A DNA stretch of 47,307 nt, taken from assembly GCA_903834825.1 (NCBI GenBank), contig CAILKQ010000097.1, positions 1-47,307 of the forward strand, given 5' to 3'. Source of the stretch: an uncultured bacterium (lineage in GTDB: Bacteria; Bacteroidota; Bacteroidia; Chitinophagales; Chitinophagaceae). The notes under the pieces are model-generated. The model was not told the DNA's origin, did not search any database, and saw nothing but the letters and a program-made list of their open reading frames with translations. Positions 17,492 through 26,429 of the stretch are shown here, one piece after another (within the stretch, counting starts at the first letter, position 1; the number at the start of each line of letters is the position of its first letter). Position numbers and translations under genes: made by a program.

Positions 17492-18230
17492 ACCATTTTT
17501 GTTCCAGTAAAATTTTGTGTCTAATTTTTAATGTGGCAATCCAGATACCTAAAAATGCCCAGCCAATCACTGCGGGATAGAAGACCATCCTCATCCTGGC
17601 ATCAATATCATTGAAATTCAATGCAGGATTTCCTTCCTGGCCAGGGTGCAAGCTGGGAAGCAATCTTGGTATGATCCAAATAGAGGGGAAAAGCATGGCG
17701 TATGCAAAAATATTGTACACGGCACTTACCCTCGCTCGTTGGTCCATGTCAGTGATGGAACTTCTTAAAATAAAGTAGGCCCCGTAAATCAGCAATGCAA
17801 TGGCCGCACCAATCAACTTCGGTTCTCTCATGATGGAACCAAAAGAGGCAAATGCAGGATTGTTGGGGTCTGCCCAGGTAAAGCTGGCCCAGATAGCACC
17901 GGTGGCGTAGCCCAGCAAGCCAAGATAGGTTCCTACACCGGCATAAGAAGAAGCTTTGATATCATGCTCAATCAATCCTGTTCTCAGGTACTTGATGCTT
18001 TGGGCAATTGAAATGGTAAAAAGAATCATCATCGCAAACCACATGCATACGTGGTAGTAAAGGTTTCTGATGGTCTCTCCCAATTGACTCAGTTCAGGAA
18101 CAGGAAGCAAAAGGCCTCCAATTACAGCATAAGCAAGCAAAACGATTGCAGTTATTTTCCACCAGGTAAGTCGCATGGCATGGATGTATTGTAAAGCATT
18201 GAAGGAACCCTTGTTCTGTTCAACGGGCAT
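17475..18230 (-). CDS. ccmC: Cytochrome c maturation protein CcmC/CcsA-type
   Basis: 251 residues with about six transmembrane helices and periplasmic His candidates; acts in heme delivery for cytochrome c assembly. The stretch LIGAAIALLIYGAYFILR and the following RARVSAVYNIFAYAMLFPSIWIIPRLLPSLHPG are family-typical. The Trp-rich heme-binding signature (WGxxWxWDxR in proteobacterial CcmC) is not intact: the equivalent region reads AIWASFTWADPNNPAFASFG. Overlaps ccmD; ccmB lies 39 bases upstream. Confidence 0.85.
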   Translation of the reverse strand: MPVEQNKGSFNALQYIHAMRLTWWKITAIVLLAYAVIGGLLLPVPELSQLGETIRNLYYHVCMWFAMMILFTISIAQSIKYLRTGLIEHDIKASSYAGVGTYLGLLGYATGAIWASFTWADPNNPAFASFGSIMREPKLIGAAIALLIYGAYFILRSSITDMDQRARVSAVYNIFAYAMLFPSIWIIPRLLPSLHPGQEGNPALNFNDIDARMRMVFYPAVIGWAFLGIWIATLKIRHKILLEQKWFAHEK

Positions 18231-18269
18231 ACAACCCGTAGCTTTGGTTGGTAAAATTAGGCCCTTCGT

Positions 18270-18932
18270 CTAATCTTTCCATAAAAATGGGTATAAAATA
18301 ACGGCAAGGAAAACAATGAGTATGTCAAGGGATACAAGGAGCAGGACCAATTGTTGAGGTACACCATCCCTGAATACCTCGGAAAATGCTGTTTTTGAGA
18401 GCCTGACCAGCAAGAGAAGCTGGGGGATGATCAGGGGAAAGCCAAGAATCGCCATCAGTGACGCTTGTTGCATGGCCTTGCTGGCGATGGCGGCCAACAT
18501 GGTAAATACCAAACCCAGGCCCATGGAGCCCAAAAGTCCAATAAAAAGAAATTGCAAAAATGATTCAGTAGGGTTGCCCATGAATGCGCTGTAGAGCAAT
18601 AAGTTCACCAGGTTCATGGCCAGCATCAAGAGCACATTGTAACTGAGTTTTGAAAGGATGAATACAACTGGAGAAGTAATAGAATAATAGTAGAGCATTC
18701 GACCCCTGGCTTCCTGTAAAAAACTTTTTGCTACCGCATTGATGCAAATAAAAAGCTGGGTTATCCAAAAAAGGGAGTTCCAGGTATCAGCATCAGGGGA
18801 ATCAATGGTAAGGTAAATGACAAATACCGTTGACGCGATGTACAGCATCACACCATAAAGGGTATGCTGCTGTCTTGTCTCCAACAAGAATTCTTTTTTC
18901 AGCAGGGCGGTATATTGATTCAGTGCTTCCAA
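18270..18932 (-). CDS. ccmB: Heme exporter protein CcmB
   Basis: About 220 residues with six hydrophobic helices, the membrane partner of ATPase CcmA. The conserved N-terminal pattern is LLKKEFLLETRQQHTLYGVMLYIASTVFVIYL. The open frame extends to 19070, but that stretch overlaps tdk and looks unlike CcmB. The alignment-like start is at TTG 18932, just after the tdk stop (18943-18945); ATT at 18938 is the other possibility. No ATG or clear ribosome site precedes it, so translation is probably coupled to tdk. No ccmA is in the window. Confidence 0.82.
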   Translation of the reverse strand: MEALNQYTALLKKEFLLETRQQHTLYGVMLYIASTVFVIYLTIDSPDADTWNSLFWITQLFICINAVAKSFLQEARGRMLYYYSITSPVVFILSKLSYNVLLMLAMNLVNLLLYSAFMGNPTESFLQFLFIGLLGSMGLGLVFTMLAAIASKAMQQASLMAILGFPLIIPQLLLLVRLSKTAFSEVFRDGVPQQLVLLLVSLDILIVFLAVILYPFLWKD

Positions 18933-18942
18933 GGTAATTGTG

Positions 18943-19506
18943 TTATGTGTTGAAGCAATTCCTGCAACGGGCTTCGTAGTGGTCTTTTTCTCCCAAGACC
19001 ACTTGGTCTGTGTTGGTTGAAATCCTGAAGGAATAACTGGCAATTCCTCCACATTTGATGCAAACGGCATGGAGCTTGGTTACATAATTGGCTACTGATA
19101 ATAAAGCAGGCATCGGACCAAATGGGTTACCTGTATAGTCCATATCGAGGCCTGCCACAATGACCCGTTTTCCAGCATTGGCGAGGGTCTCACACACATC
19201 AACAATTTCAGTATCAAAAAATTGGGCCTCGTCAATACCAACAACATTGAATGCCTCGGCTTGGGTAAGGATGTCTTTGGATGCTTTTACCGGTGTGGCA
19301 TTGATGGTATTTTCATCGTGGGAAACAATCTTTCCCGCATGGTATCGGATATCAATGGAGGGCTTGAATATTCCCACACGCATGTTGGCAATTTTGGCAC
19401 GTTTTACCCTTCTGATCAACTCCTCTGTCTTTCCTGAGAACATGGATCCACAGACTACTTCTATCCATCCTGCTTGTTGACTATGGTTGATTGGTTCTAT
19501 GAACAT
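18943..19506 (-). CDS. tdk: Thymidine kinase
   Basis: 187 residues of the type II thymidine kinase family; phosphorylates thymidine in the salvage pathway. The P-loop is CGSMFSGKTEELIRR near residue 20, the acidic GIDEAQFFD is the Walker-B/catalytic region, and the lasso loop and structural zinc Cys (CIKCGG and CRNC) are intact. First gene of a tdk-ccmB-ccmC-ccmD run on the minus strand; the link to cytochrome biogenesis is positional only. Confidence 0.94.
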   Translation of the reverse strand: MFIEPINHSQQAGWIEVVCGSMFSGKTEELIRRVKRAKIANMRVGIFKPSIDIRYHAGKIVSHDENTINATPVKASKDILTQAEAFNVVGIDEAQFFDTEIVDVCETLANAGKRVIVAGLDMDYTGNPFGPMPALLSVANYVTKLHAVCIKCGGIASYSFRISTNTDQVVLGEKDHYEARCRNCFNT

Positions 19507-19568
19507 GGTTTGTTTGTTGTTCTCTTGGTATCTTTATGCACAGCGAACTGTAAAAATACCACAAAGCG

Positions 19569-20063
19569 ATGGAAAGACTTAAACAATTGACGGAAAAGTT
19601 GAACCGCCAGACCCTTGAAGGGGCCTCGAAGGAAGCCTTATTGGAAATTGGCTTCGATATTATCCGGGAATTGATGGTATCGGAAAAGCCTGTAGAACAG
19701 GAAACACGTGTTCAAGACCAAAAAACTGTTGATCCTGAAACATATGTTGGCACAGTTCAATCCTTGAATGATCGGCTCAATCCTTCAGTGCCAGACCTCT
19801 CTGATCGGCTGCAACAGCTTCGGCAAGATTCATTGAAGTCTGCCATGGGCATCAATGACCGGTATATTTTTATGGAGACACTCTTCAGGGGTGATGCTCA
19901 CAGTTTTGATACGATGATGGGATTGTTGGACCATGCCAAAAACTTCAGCGAAGCGGAGTCAATCGCTAACCAATACATCAGGAGCGTGCAAGACAACCTT
20001 GAACAGGCCGCTGAGGTTGAAAAATTTTATGGTTTGCTCAGGAGCAGGTTCTCTTCAATATGA
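19569..20063 (+). CDS. Hypothetical protein, soluble, helical
   Basis: 164 residues, no signal peptide or membrane segment. The N-terminal third is charged and helix-prone (MERLKQLTEKLNRQTLEGAS), a Gln/Asp-rich linker follows, and the C-terminal part (INDRYIFMETLFRGDAHSFD onward) resembles a short conserved domain of uncharacterised Bacteroidota proteins. I do not recognise a function. The last 37 bases overlap the end of the convergent waaA gene, an unusual tail-to-tail overlap. Confidence 0.7.
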   Translation: MERLKQLTEKLNRQTLEGASKEALLEIGFDIIRELMVSEKPVEQETRVQDQKTVDPETYVGTVQSLNDRLNPSVPDLSDRLQQLRQDSLKSAMGINDRYIFMETLFRGDAHSFDTMMGLLDHAKNFSEAESIANQYIRSVQDNLEQAAEVEKFYGLLRSRFSSI

Positions 20064-21283
20064 TGGACAATGATTTGTGTTGCTCCCTTTCTTTGAAGCA
20101 CAAAATTCTTTGCAGTTTCATCCAGTGATGTTCTCATTTCATTATCTGAAATTAGTTTTTCAGTGATGGAAACCAAGTCTTGTTTTGTACCGTAACTGAA
20201 ACCCACTCCAATTTCAATCAATGCTTTTGCTTCTGCTGTTCGGTCGTGGTTGGGCCCAAAAATGACTGTTTTCCCATAGGCTGCAGGTTCAAGGATGTTG
20301 TGGATGCCTGCTGCATTAAATCCTCCACCCACATAACTGATGGTGGCATAGCGGTAAAGCTTTGAAAGCATGCCAATGCAGTCAATGATCAATACCCTGG
20401 CATCTTTCAATCGTTCATGGTCAACCACTTCAGATATGAGAATAGGTTGTTTGAACAATCGCTTGATTTCCTGAAGATGTTTTGGGCTAATTTCATGCGG
20501 CGCGATAACGAGTTTTAAGTCAGGTTGGGCATCCAGTAATCCTGAAAGCATTTCCTCATCTTCTTTCCAGGTGCTTCCTGCAATCATGGTATCGGCTTGA
20601 TTGCAAAATCCTTCAATAACACTGTGATGAAAGGGGATGCTTGTGATCTCTGCAACACGGTCATAGCGCGTGTCACCAGCAATGGTAACAGGGGCCTTCA
20701 GCTTGAATTTTTCCAGGATGGCTGCCGATGGTGCATCCTGTACAAACAGATGGGTATAGCTTTCGAGCAAGGTTCTGAGAAAACCACCCATTGGTCCAAA
20801 AAAGTTCTGTTTGGGTGTAAAGATGGCGGATACCAGCAGGGTAGGAATCCTTCTTTTTTTTAGCCCATTGAGGTAATAGAACCAGGATTCATATTTGATG
20901 AAGATGGCCAACTCCGGGTGAATGATGTCGAGAAATTTCTGTGAACGGATGCGTCCATCCAGGGGGAGGTAAAAAACCATGTCCGCTCTATCATAGTTTT
21001 TCCTGATTTCATACCCTGAAGGCGAGAAAAAAGTCAGGAGGATCCTGTGGCGTGGGTAGGTGGTTTTTAGGCTTTCCAGTACTGGTTTTCCTTGTTCAAA
21101 TTCACCCAGAGAGGAACTGTGCATCCAAATGATGGGTCCTTGTCCATTTTCTACAGCTGCTTTCAGCCTTTCAAATATATTATTTCTCCCTTCAACCCAT
21201 AACCAGGCTTTGGCATTCCAGATGGAGGCAAACCGTATACCTAAATTGTATACATGGAGGAATATGTGGTAAAAAAACAGCAT
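20027..21283 (-). CDS. waaA: 3-deoxy-D-manno-octulosonic acid (Kdo) transferase
   Basis: Adds Kdo to lipid A in the inner membrane. ATG 21283 gives 418 residues; an ATG at 21313 would add 10, but a -7-like TAGCTTTA (minus strand, 21299-21306) lies between them and favours the shorter form. An N-terminal membrane anchor (MLFFYHIFLHVYNLGI) is followed by MHSSSLGEFEQGKPVL with the catalytic Glu. The C-terminal GT-B half carries AGSTWKEDEEML, ISYVGGGFNAAGIHNILEPAAYG, and VIFGPNH. The order matches WaaA from other Gram-negatives. Confidence 0.93.
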   Translation of the reverse strand: MLFFYHIFLHVYNLGIRFASIWNAKAWLWVEGRNNIFERLKAAVENGQGPIIWMHSSSLGEFEQGKPVLESLKTTYPRHRILLTFFSPSGYEIRKNYDRADMVFYLPLDGRIRSQKFLDIIHPELAIFIKYESWFYYLNGLKKRRIPTLLVSAIFTPKQNFFGPMGGFLRTLLESYTHLFVQDAPSAAILEKFKLKAPVTIAGDTRYDRVAEITSIPFHHSVIEGFCNQADTMIAGSTWKEDEEMLSGLLDAQPDLKLVIAPHEISPKHLQEIKRLFKQPILISEVVDHERLKDARVLIIDCIGMLSKLYRYATISYVGGGFNAAGIHNILEPAAYGKTVIFGPNHDRTAEAKALIEIGVGFSYGTKQDLVSITEKLISDNEMRTSLDETAKNFVLQRKGATQIIVHHIEENLLLSKP

Positions 21284-21337
21284 GCCTACATTAAGTGGTA
21301 AAGCTACGGCCAAATTAAGTTATGCCCTTTATTTTCT

Positions 21338-21345
21338 TACCTTCG
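21338..21345 (+). promoter_or_regulatory. Candidate -7 element for the nucleotide-sugar operon
   Basis: TACCTTCG differs from TAnnTTTG at one position (the same variant as ahead of rpsF) and lies 18 bases before ATG 21364. No convincing -33 partner. Confidence 0.4.
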
Positions 21346-21363
21346 CGCCACAAATAAAGGATT

Positions 21364-22488
21364 ATGGTTCCTATCCAGATGGTGGATTTGAAAAGGCAAT
21401 ACCTCAACATCAAAACCGAGGTTGATCAGGCGATTGCTGATGTTGTTCAAAATGCTTCATTCATCAATGGAAAAGCAGTCACTGATTTTTCAGCACAGTT
21501 GGGCCAATTCCTTGGTATAGACCATGTTGTCCCTTGTGCCAATGGTACAGATGCTTTGCAGATAGCCATGATGGCATTGGGCTTGGAACCGGGTGACGAA
21601 GTGATCACCCCTTCCTTCACCTATATTGCAACAACAGAAGTGATGGCCTTGTTAAGGCTTAATCCAGTTTTTGTGGATGTTGACCCAAGGACTTTTTGCA
21701 TTGATACCGGCAAGATTCGGGAGGCCATTACCCCTAAGACCAAGGCGATTGTCCCCGTTCATCTGTATGGACAACCTGCTCCCATGGAAGAAATCATGGC
21801 CATCGCAAAGGAGTTTGGACTTTTTGTGATTGAGGACAATGCACAGGCCATTGGTGCTACCATTCAGTTCAGCGATGGCACCGTCCACATGACAGGTACA
21901 ATCGGAGACATTGGCTGCACTTCGTTTTTTCCATCCAAAAACCTGGGATGTTTTGGAGATGGTGGTGCCATCGTTACCCGTGATGCCAGCCTTGCGGATA
22001 AAATGAGGATGATTGCCAACCACGGACAAAGCAAGCGGTATTACCATGATATGGTGGGGTGCAATTCCCGGCTCGATTCCATTCAGGCTGCAGTATTGAA
22101 TGTCAAAATCAAACATTTGAACGCTTACAACAAATCCAGGAAGCAGGCTGCAGACTTCTATTCTAACGCTTTTGCCTCCAATCCCAATATAACCACGCCC
22201 TTTATTGCTAGTGGGAATACCCATGTTTTTCACCAATACACGTTGATATTGAAAGATCAAAACAGGGATAAATTGGTTGAACAGCTCGCCAATGTTGGTA
22301 TCCCTGCCATGATCTATTATCCCGTTCCAGCCCACAGGCAAAACATGTTTTCCTTTTTGAATCTAGCCGCAGTTGATTTGCCTGTCACCGATTGGCTTAC
22401 CCACCGGGTTGTATCGCTTCCCATTCATACAGAATTGGATCAGGAACAATTGGATTTTATTGTACATCACGTTAACAGCTTCGTCTAA
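21364..22488 (+). CDS. DegT/DnrJ/EryC1/StrS sugar aminotransferase, WbpE-like
   Basis: 374 residues, PLP-dependent fold type I. The PLP lysine is K192 in SFFPSKNLGCFGDGG. The set MVDLKRQY, CANGTDALQIAMMALGL, EVITPSFTYIATTEV and NSRLDSIQAA strongly resembles WbpE-type enzymes that aminate UDP-3-keto-GlcNAcA, as against QdtB/FdtB types. The exact substrate is inferred. First gene of a tightly spaced plus-strand operon of six nucleotide-sugar genes; the next start is 12 bases after its stop. Confidence 0.85.
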   Translation: MVPIQMVDLKRQYLNIKTEVDQAIADVVQNASFINGKAVTDFSAQLGQFLGIDHVVPCANGTDALQIAMMALGLEPGDEVITPSFTYIATTEVMALLRLNPVFVDVDPRTFCIDTGKIREAITPKTKAIVPVHLYGQPAPMEEIMAIAKEFGLFVIEDNAQAIGATIQFSDGTVHMTGTIGDIGCTSFFPSKNLGCFGDGGAIVTRDASLADKMRMIANHGQSKRYYHDMVGCNSRLDSIQAAVLNVKIKHLNAYNKSRKQAADFYSNAFASNPNITTPFIASGNTHVFHQYTLILKDQNRDKLVEQLANVGIPAMIYYPVPAHRQNMFSFLNLAAVDLPVTDWLTHRVVSLPIHTELDQEQLDFIVHHVNSFV

Positions 22489-22500
22489 TAAACTCAACTC

Positions 22501-23811
22501 ATGAAAATTGCAGTCATCGGAACTGGATATGTCGGACTAGTTACAGGTACTTGTTTTGCTGAAACAGGCAATGAGGTTACCTGTATTGATATAGACCAGA
22601 GAAAAGTAGACAAACTCAGTGGTGGTGAGATTACGATTTACGAACCTGGGCTTGAGAAAATATTTTTAAGAAATCTCAAGGAGCAGCGCCTGCATTTCAC
22701 TTCAGACCTGAAGGCTGGTATCAAGGATGCCAAGATTCTTTTTCTTGCCCTTCCAACACCGCCGGGTGAAGATGGATCTGCAGATCTCAAATATGTGTTG
22801 GGCATTGCCAAAGACCTGGGAAATATCATTGAAGACTATGTGGTCGTGGTGGACAAAAGTACTGTTCCGGTTGGAACAGCAGAGAAAGTACAAAAGGCCA
22901 TTGCTGAAAACAGCAAGGTGGAATTTGATGTTGTTTCCAATCCTGAGTTCCTGAGGGAAGGGGTTGCGGTAGAGGATTTCATGAAACCAGATCGGGTAGT
23001 GATCGGTACAAATTCAGAGCGATCGAAAAAGCTCATGAATGAGTTGTATGCGCCCTTTGTGCGATCGGGTAATCCCTTGATTTATATGGATGTTCGCTCT
23101 GCAGAACTGACAAAATATGCAGCCAATTCTTTCTTGGCTACCAAGATTTCTTTCATGAATGAGATCGCACAGCTTTGCGAGAGGATGGGTGCGGATGTTG
23201 ACATGGTTCGCTTGGGTGTTGGAAGTGATGCCCGTATCGGGAAAAGATTTCTTTTCCCAGGCATTGGTTATGGAGGAAGTTGTTTTCCCAAGGATGTGCA
23301 GGCCCTGGTAAAAAGTTCCGCTGAAGTGGGGTATGATTTTCAAATCCTCAATGCTGTGATGGATGTTAATGAGAAGCAGAAATTGCACCTCATGCCCAAA
23401 ATCAACAAATATTTTAATGATGATTTGGCCGGAAAACATTTTGCCTTCTGGGGATTGGCCTTCAAACCCAATACAGACGATATCCGTGAAGCGCCGGCTT
23501 TGGACATGATAGAGGCGCTGCTGGCAGCTGGAGCAACTGTTTCTGCGTTTGATCCTGAAGCCATGCCCAATGTGAAAGCACTATTGGGAGATAAAATCAA
23601 TTTTGCCGAAAATCAGTATGATGCATTGGAAGGTGCCGATGCACTGATCATCGCTACAGAGTGGAATGAGTTCAGAACCCCCGACTTTTTGAAGATGGTC
23701 AAGGGCCTCAAGCAGAAAGCGATTTTCGATGGAAGAAATCTTTTTGAAGTCAACAGTGTCAATGAACTTGGCTTCCATTATGAAAGCATTGGCCGTAACC
23801 CACACATTTAA
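22501..23811 (+). CDS. ugd: UDP-glucose 6-dehydrogenase
   Basis: 436 residues; oxidises UDP-glucose to UDP-glucuronate with two NAD+. N-terminal dinucleotide fold MKIAVIGTGYVGLVTG, then NPEFLREGVAVEDF, and the catalytic Cys261 in YGGSCFPKDVQAL. The C-terminal UDP-binding domain contains FWGLAFKPNTDDIREAPAL. The next gene decarboxylates the product, so ugd and its neighbour form a two-step route to UDP-xylose. Confidence 0.95.
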   Translation: MKIAVIGTGYVGLVTGTCFAETGNEVTCIDIDQRKVDKLSGGEITIYEPGLEKIFLRNLKEQRLHFTSDLKAGIKDAKILFLALPTPPGEDGSADLKYVLGIAKDLGNIIEDYVVVVDKSTVPVGTAEKVQKAIAENSKVEFDVVSNPEFLREGVAVEDFMKPDRVVIGTNSERSKKLMNELYAPFVRSGNPLIYMDVRSAELTKYAANSFLATKISFMNEIAQLCERMGADVDMVRLGVGSDARIGKRFLFPGIGYGGSCFPKDVQALVKSSAEVGYDFQILNAVMDVNEKQKLHLMPKINKYFNDDLAGKHFAFWGLAFKPNTDDIREAPALDMIEALLAAGATVSAFDPEAMPNVKALLGDKINFAENQYDALEGADALIIATEWNEFRTPDFLKMVKGLKQKAIFDGRNLFEVNSVNELGFHYESIGRNPHI

Positions 23812-23821
23812 TTTCTAGACA

Positions 23822-24796
23822 ATGGCAAATAAAAGAGTTCTTATTACTGGCGCTGCTGGTTTTCTTGGGTCGCATTTGTGCGATCGTTTCATCAAAGAAG
23901 GATTTGATGTGGTGGGCATGGACAACCTCATCACGGGTGATCTCAAGAACATTGAACACCTGTTCAAATTGAAGGAATTCGAATTCTATCACCATGACAT
24001 CACCAAATTCATTCACGTTCCTGGCAGCCTCGACTATATTCTTCATTTTGCCTCACCCGCAAGCCCTATTGACTACCTCAAAATTCCGATTCAAACACTG
24101 AAGGTTGGTGCTTTGGGTACCCATAATTGCCTTGGTCTTGCCAAGGCCAAGGGCGCCAGGATGCTCGTTGCCTCTACCTCTGAAGTATATGGAGATCCAT
24201 TGGTGCATCCCCAAACAGAGGAATACTGGGGAAATGTAAATCCTGTTGGTCCGCGTGGTGTGTATGACGAAGCAAAACGCTTTATGGAGTCCATCACCAT
24301 GGCCTATCATACTTTTCACCAGGTTGAAACGAGGATTATCCGCATATTCAACACCTATGGTCCAAGGATGCGGCTGAATGACGGACGAGCCTTACCAGCT
24401 TTTATAGGACAGGCCCTCCGGGGTGAGGACCTGACCGTGTTTGGAGACGGGTCTCAGACAAGGTCTTTCTGTTATGTTGATGATCTTGTTGAGGGCATTT
24501 ATAGGCTTTTGATGAGCGACTATGTATCTCCCTTGAACATAGGAAACCCGGTGGAGATTTCTTTGTTGGAGTTTGCGGAAGAAATCCTCAAGCTGACCGG
24601 CGCAAAAACCAAGATTGTTTTCAAGCCTTTGCCTGTGGATGATCCGAAACAACGCAAGCCTGACATCACCAAGGCAAAAGAATTGCTTGGATGGGAACCA
24701 AAAGTAGACAGGGCAGAAGGGTTGAGGATTACGTATGAATATTTCAAGTCTCTCCCCCAAGAGGAATTGACCAAGCAACCCAAAGAGTTTAATTAA
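23822..24796 (+). CDS. UDP-glucuronate decarboxylase (UDP-xylose synthase), extended SDR
   Basis: 324 residues of the extended short-chain dehydrogenase fold. NAD loop [13 protein letters not shown] at the start. The active site Y148-x-x-x-K152 sits in [14 protein letters not shown], the arrangement typical of Uxs. [14 protein letters not shown] and [19 protein letters not shown] are shared with eukaryotic and bacterial UDP-xylose synthases. Product UDP-xylose, from UDP-glucuronate made by the preceding ugd. Confidence 0.9.
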   Translation: MANKRVLITGAAGFLGSHLCDRFIKEGFDVVGMDNLITGDLKNIEHLFKLKEFEFYHHDITKFIHVPGSLDYILHFASPASPIDYLKIPIQTLKVGALGTHNCLGLAKAKGARMLVASTSEVYGDPLVHPQTEEYWGNVNPVGPRGVYDEAKRFMESITMAYHTFHQVETRIIRIFNTYGPRMRLNDGRALPAFIGQALRGEDLTVFGDGSQTRSFCYVDDLVEGIYRLLMSDYVSPLNIGNPVEISLLEFAEEILKLTGAKTKIVFKPLPVDDPKQRKPDITKAKELLGWEPKVDRAEGLRITYEYFKSLPQEELTKQPKEFN

Positions 24797-24820
24797 CTGT
24801 CAATTATAATTTTAGTAGCC

Positions 24821-25870
24821 ATGAAGAAAATATTGATCACAGGCGGTGCGGGTTTTATAGGGTCACACGTGATCAGGTTGTTTGTGAACAAATACCCTGA
24901 TTATGCCATTGTCAACCTGGATGCCCTTACTTATGCCGGCAATCTTGAAAACCTAAGGGACATTGAAAATGCACCCAATTACAGTTTTGTGAAAGGTGAC
25001 ATTACCGAAGAGACCTTTATCAATCAGTTGTTCGAAGACCATTCCTTTGACGCGGTGATTCATCTGGCCGCAGAGAGCCATGTAGACAGGTCTATCCTTG
25101 ATCCCCTTTCATTTGTAAAAACCAATGTAATTGGAACAGCCGTATTGTTGAACGCCGCCAAAAAATCATGGGACAATATGGAAAACAAATTGTTTTACCA
25201 TGTGTCCACCGATGAGGTATATGGTTCACTGGGAGAGTCCGGATTTTTTACTGAAGAAACATCCTATGATCCCCGTTCTCCCTATTCAGCATCCAAGGCA
25301 TCTTCAGACCATCTGGTAAGTGCATATTTTCATACCTATGGTTTGCCCATGATTATTTCCAATTGTTCCAATAACTATGGATCGCACCAGTTTCCTGAGA
25401 AACTATTGCCACTGATGATCAACAATATTGTACATTCCAAGCCACTTCCCGTTTATGGGAAAGGTGAAAATGTGCGTGACTGGCTTTGGGTGAACGATCA
25501 TGCAAGGGCCATTGACGTAATCTTCCATCAAGGTAAATTGGGAGAGACCTATAATATTGGTGGATTCAATGAGTGGAAAAATATTGATATTGTTCACTTG
25601 CTCTGCAGTATCATGGACAAGAAGCTGGGAAGGGCGGATGGTGAAAGCGCCAAGCTCATTACCTATGTAAAAGACCGTGCAGGGCATGACATGCGCTATG
25701 CCATTGATGCCACAAAGTTGAACAAGGAATTGGGTTGGGAGCCTTCTCTTCAATTTGAGGAAGGCATGGACAAGACCATTGACTGGTACCTGGCCAATGA
25801 GGGATGGATCCAAAGCGTAACCTCCGGATCATACAAGCAGTATTACGAACAGCAATATACAAGCAGATAA
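24821..25870 (+). CDS. rfbB: dTDP-glucose 4,6-dehydratase
   Basis: 349 residues, extended SDR. NAD loop TGGAGFIGSHVIRLF, HLAAESHVDRSI, the dehydratase signature STDEVYGSLGE, and Y155-x-x-x-K159 in SPYSASKASSDH. Converts dTDP-glucose to the 4-keto-6-deoxy intermediate of dTDP-rhamnose. rfbC and rfbD follow at 1- and 9-base gaps; rfbA (glucose-1-phosphate thymidylyltransferase) is not in this window. Confidence 0.96.
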   Translation: MKKILITGGAGFIGSHVIRLFVNKYPDYAIVNLDALTYAGNLENLRDIENAPNYSFVKGDITEETFINQLFEDHSFDAVIHLAAESHVDRSILDPLSFVKTNVIGTAVLLNAAKKSWDNMENKLFYHVSTDEVYGSLGESGFFTEETSYDPRSPYSASKASSDHLVSAYFHTYGLPMIISNCSNNYGSHQFPEKLLPLMINNIVHSKPLPVYGKGENVRDWLWVNDHARAIDVIFHQGKLGETYNIGGFNEWKNIDIVHLLCSIMDKKLGRADGESAKLITYVKDRAGHDMRYAIDATKLNKELGWEPSLQFEEGMDKTIDWYLANEGWIQSVTSGSYKQYYEQQYTSR

Positions 25871-25871
25871 G

Positions 25872-26420
25872 ATGACAATTGAAACAACAGGATTTGAAGG
25901 ATTGCTTCTGTTAACCCCTTCTGTTTTTGCAGATGAGAGAGGATATTTTTTTGAAAGCTATAACAGTGCCTCGCACCTGAATACTGGACTAGATTATCAT
26001 TGGGTGCAGGACAACCAGTCCCATTCCAAGCATGGGGTGATCAGGGGGATGCATTTTCAGAAAGCACCCTTCGCACAAACAAAACTGGTGCGGGTCTTGC
26101 AAGGAGAGATATTGGATGTGGTTGTTGATCTGAGAAAAGAACAACCAACATATGGAAAATCATTCTCTGTGGTCCTCACAGCAGAGAGCAAAAAGCAATT
26201 GCTGGTTCCCAAAGGATTTGCCCATGGGTTTTCTGTGCTGAGTGCATCCGCTGATGTCATGTACAAATGCGATGCCCTTTACAACAAGCAAAGTGAGTCG
26301 GGGTTGCTTTTCAATGATCCATCTTTGAACATAGATTGGAAACTTTCTCTGGAAGAAATGATCGTTTCAGAGAAAGACCTCGTACTTCCAACAATCGACA
26401 ACATCGATGCCAATTTTTAA
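25872..26420 (+). CDS. rfbC: dTDP-4-dehydrorhamnose 3,5-epimerase
   Basis: 182 residues of the RmlC cupin family. The substrate-binding and catalytic segments are FFESYN, QDNQSHSKHGVIRGMHFQ (catalytic His region), LVRVLQGEILDVVVDLR and PKGFAHGFSVLS. Epimerises C3 and C5 of the 4-keto-6-deoxy sugar. Starts one base after the rfbB stop. Confidence 0.96.
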   Translation: MTIETTGFEGLLLLTPSVFADERGYFFESYNSASHLNTGLDYHWVQDNQSHSKHGVIRGMHFQKAPFAQTKLVRVLQGEILDVVVDLRKEQPTYGKSFSVVLTAESKKQLLVPKGFAHGFSVLSASADVMYKCDALYNKQSESGLLFNDPSLNIDWKLSLEEMIVSEKDLVLPTIDNIDANF

Positions 26421-26429
26421 TCTTGAGCC

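Noticed and set aside
21652-22341. 229-codon open frame opposite the aminotransferase gene
   Set aside because: Shadow of a gene with an intact PLP-lysine motif.
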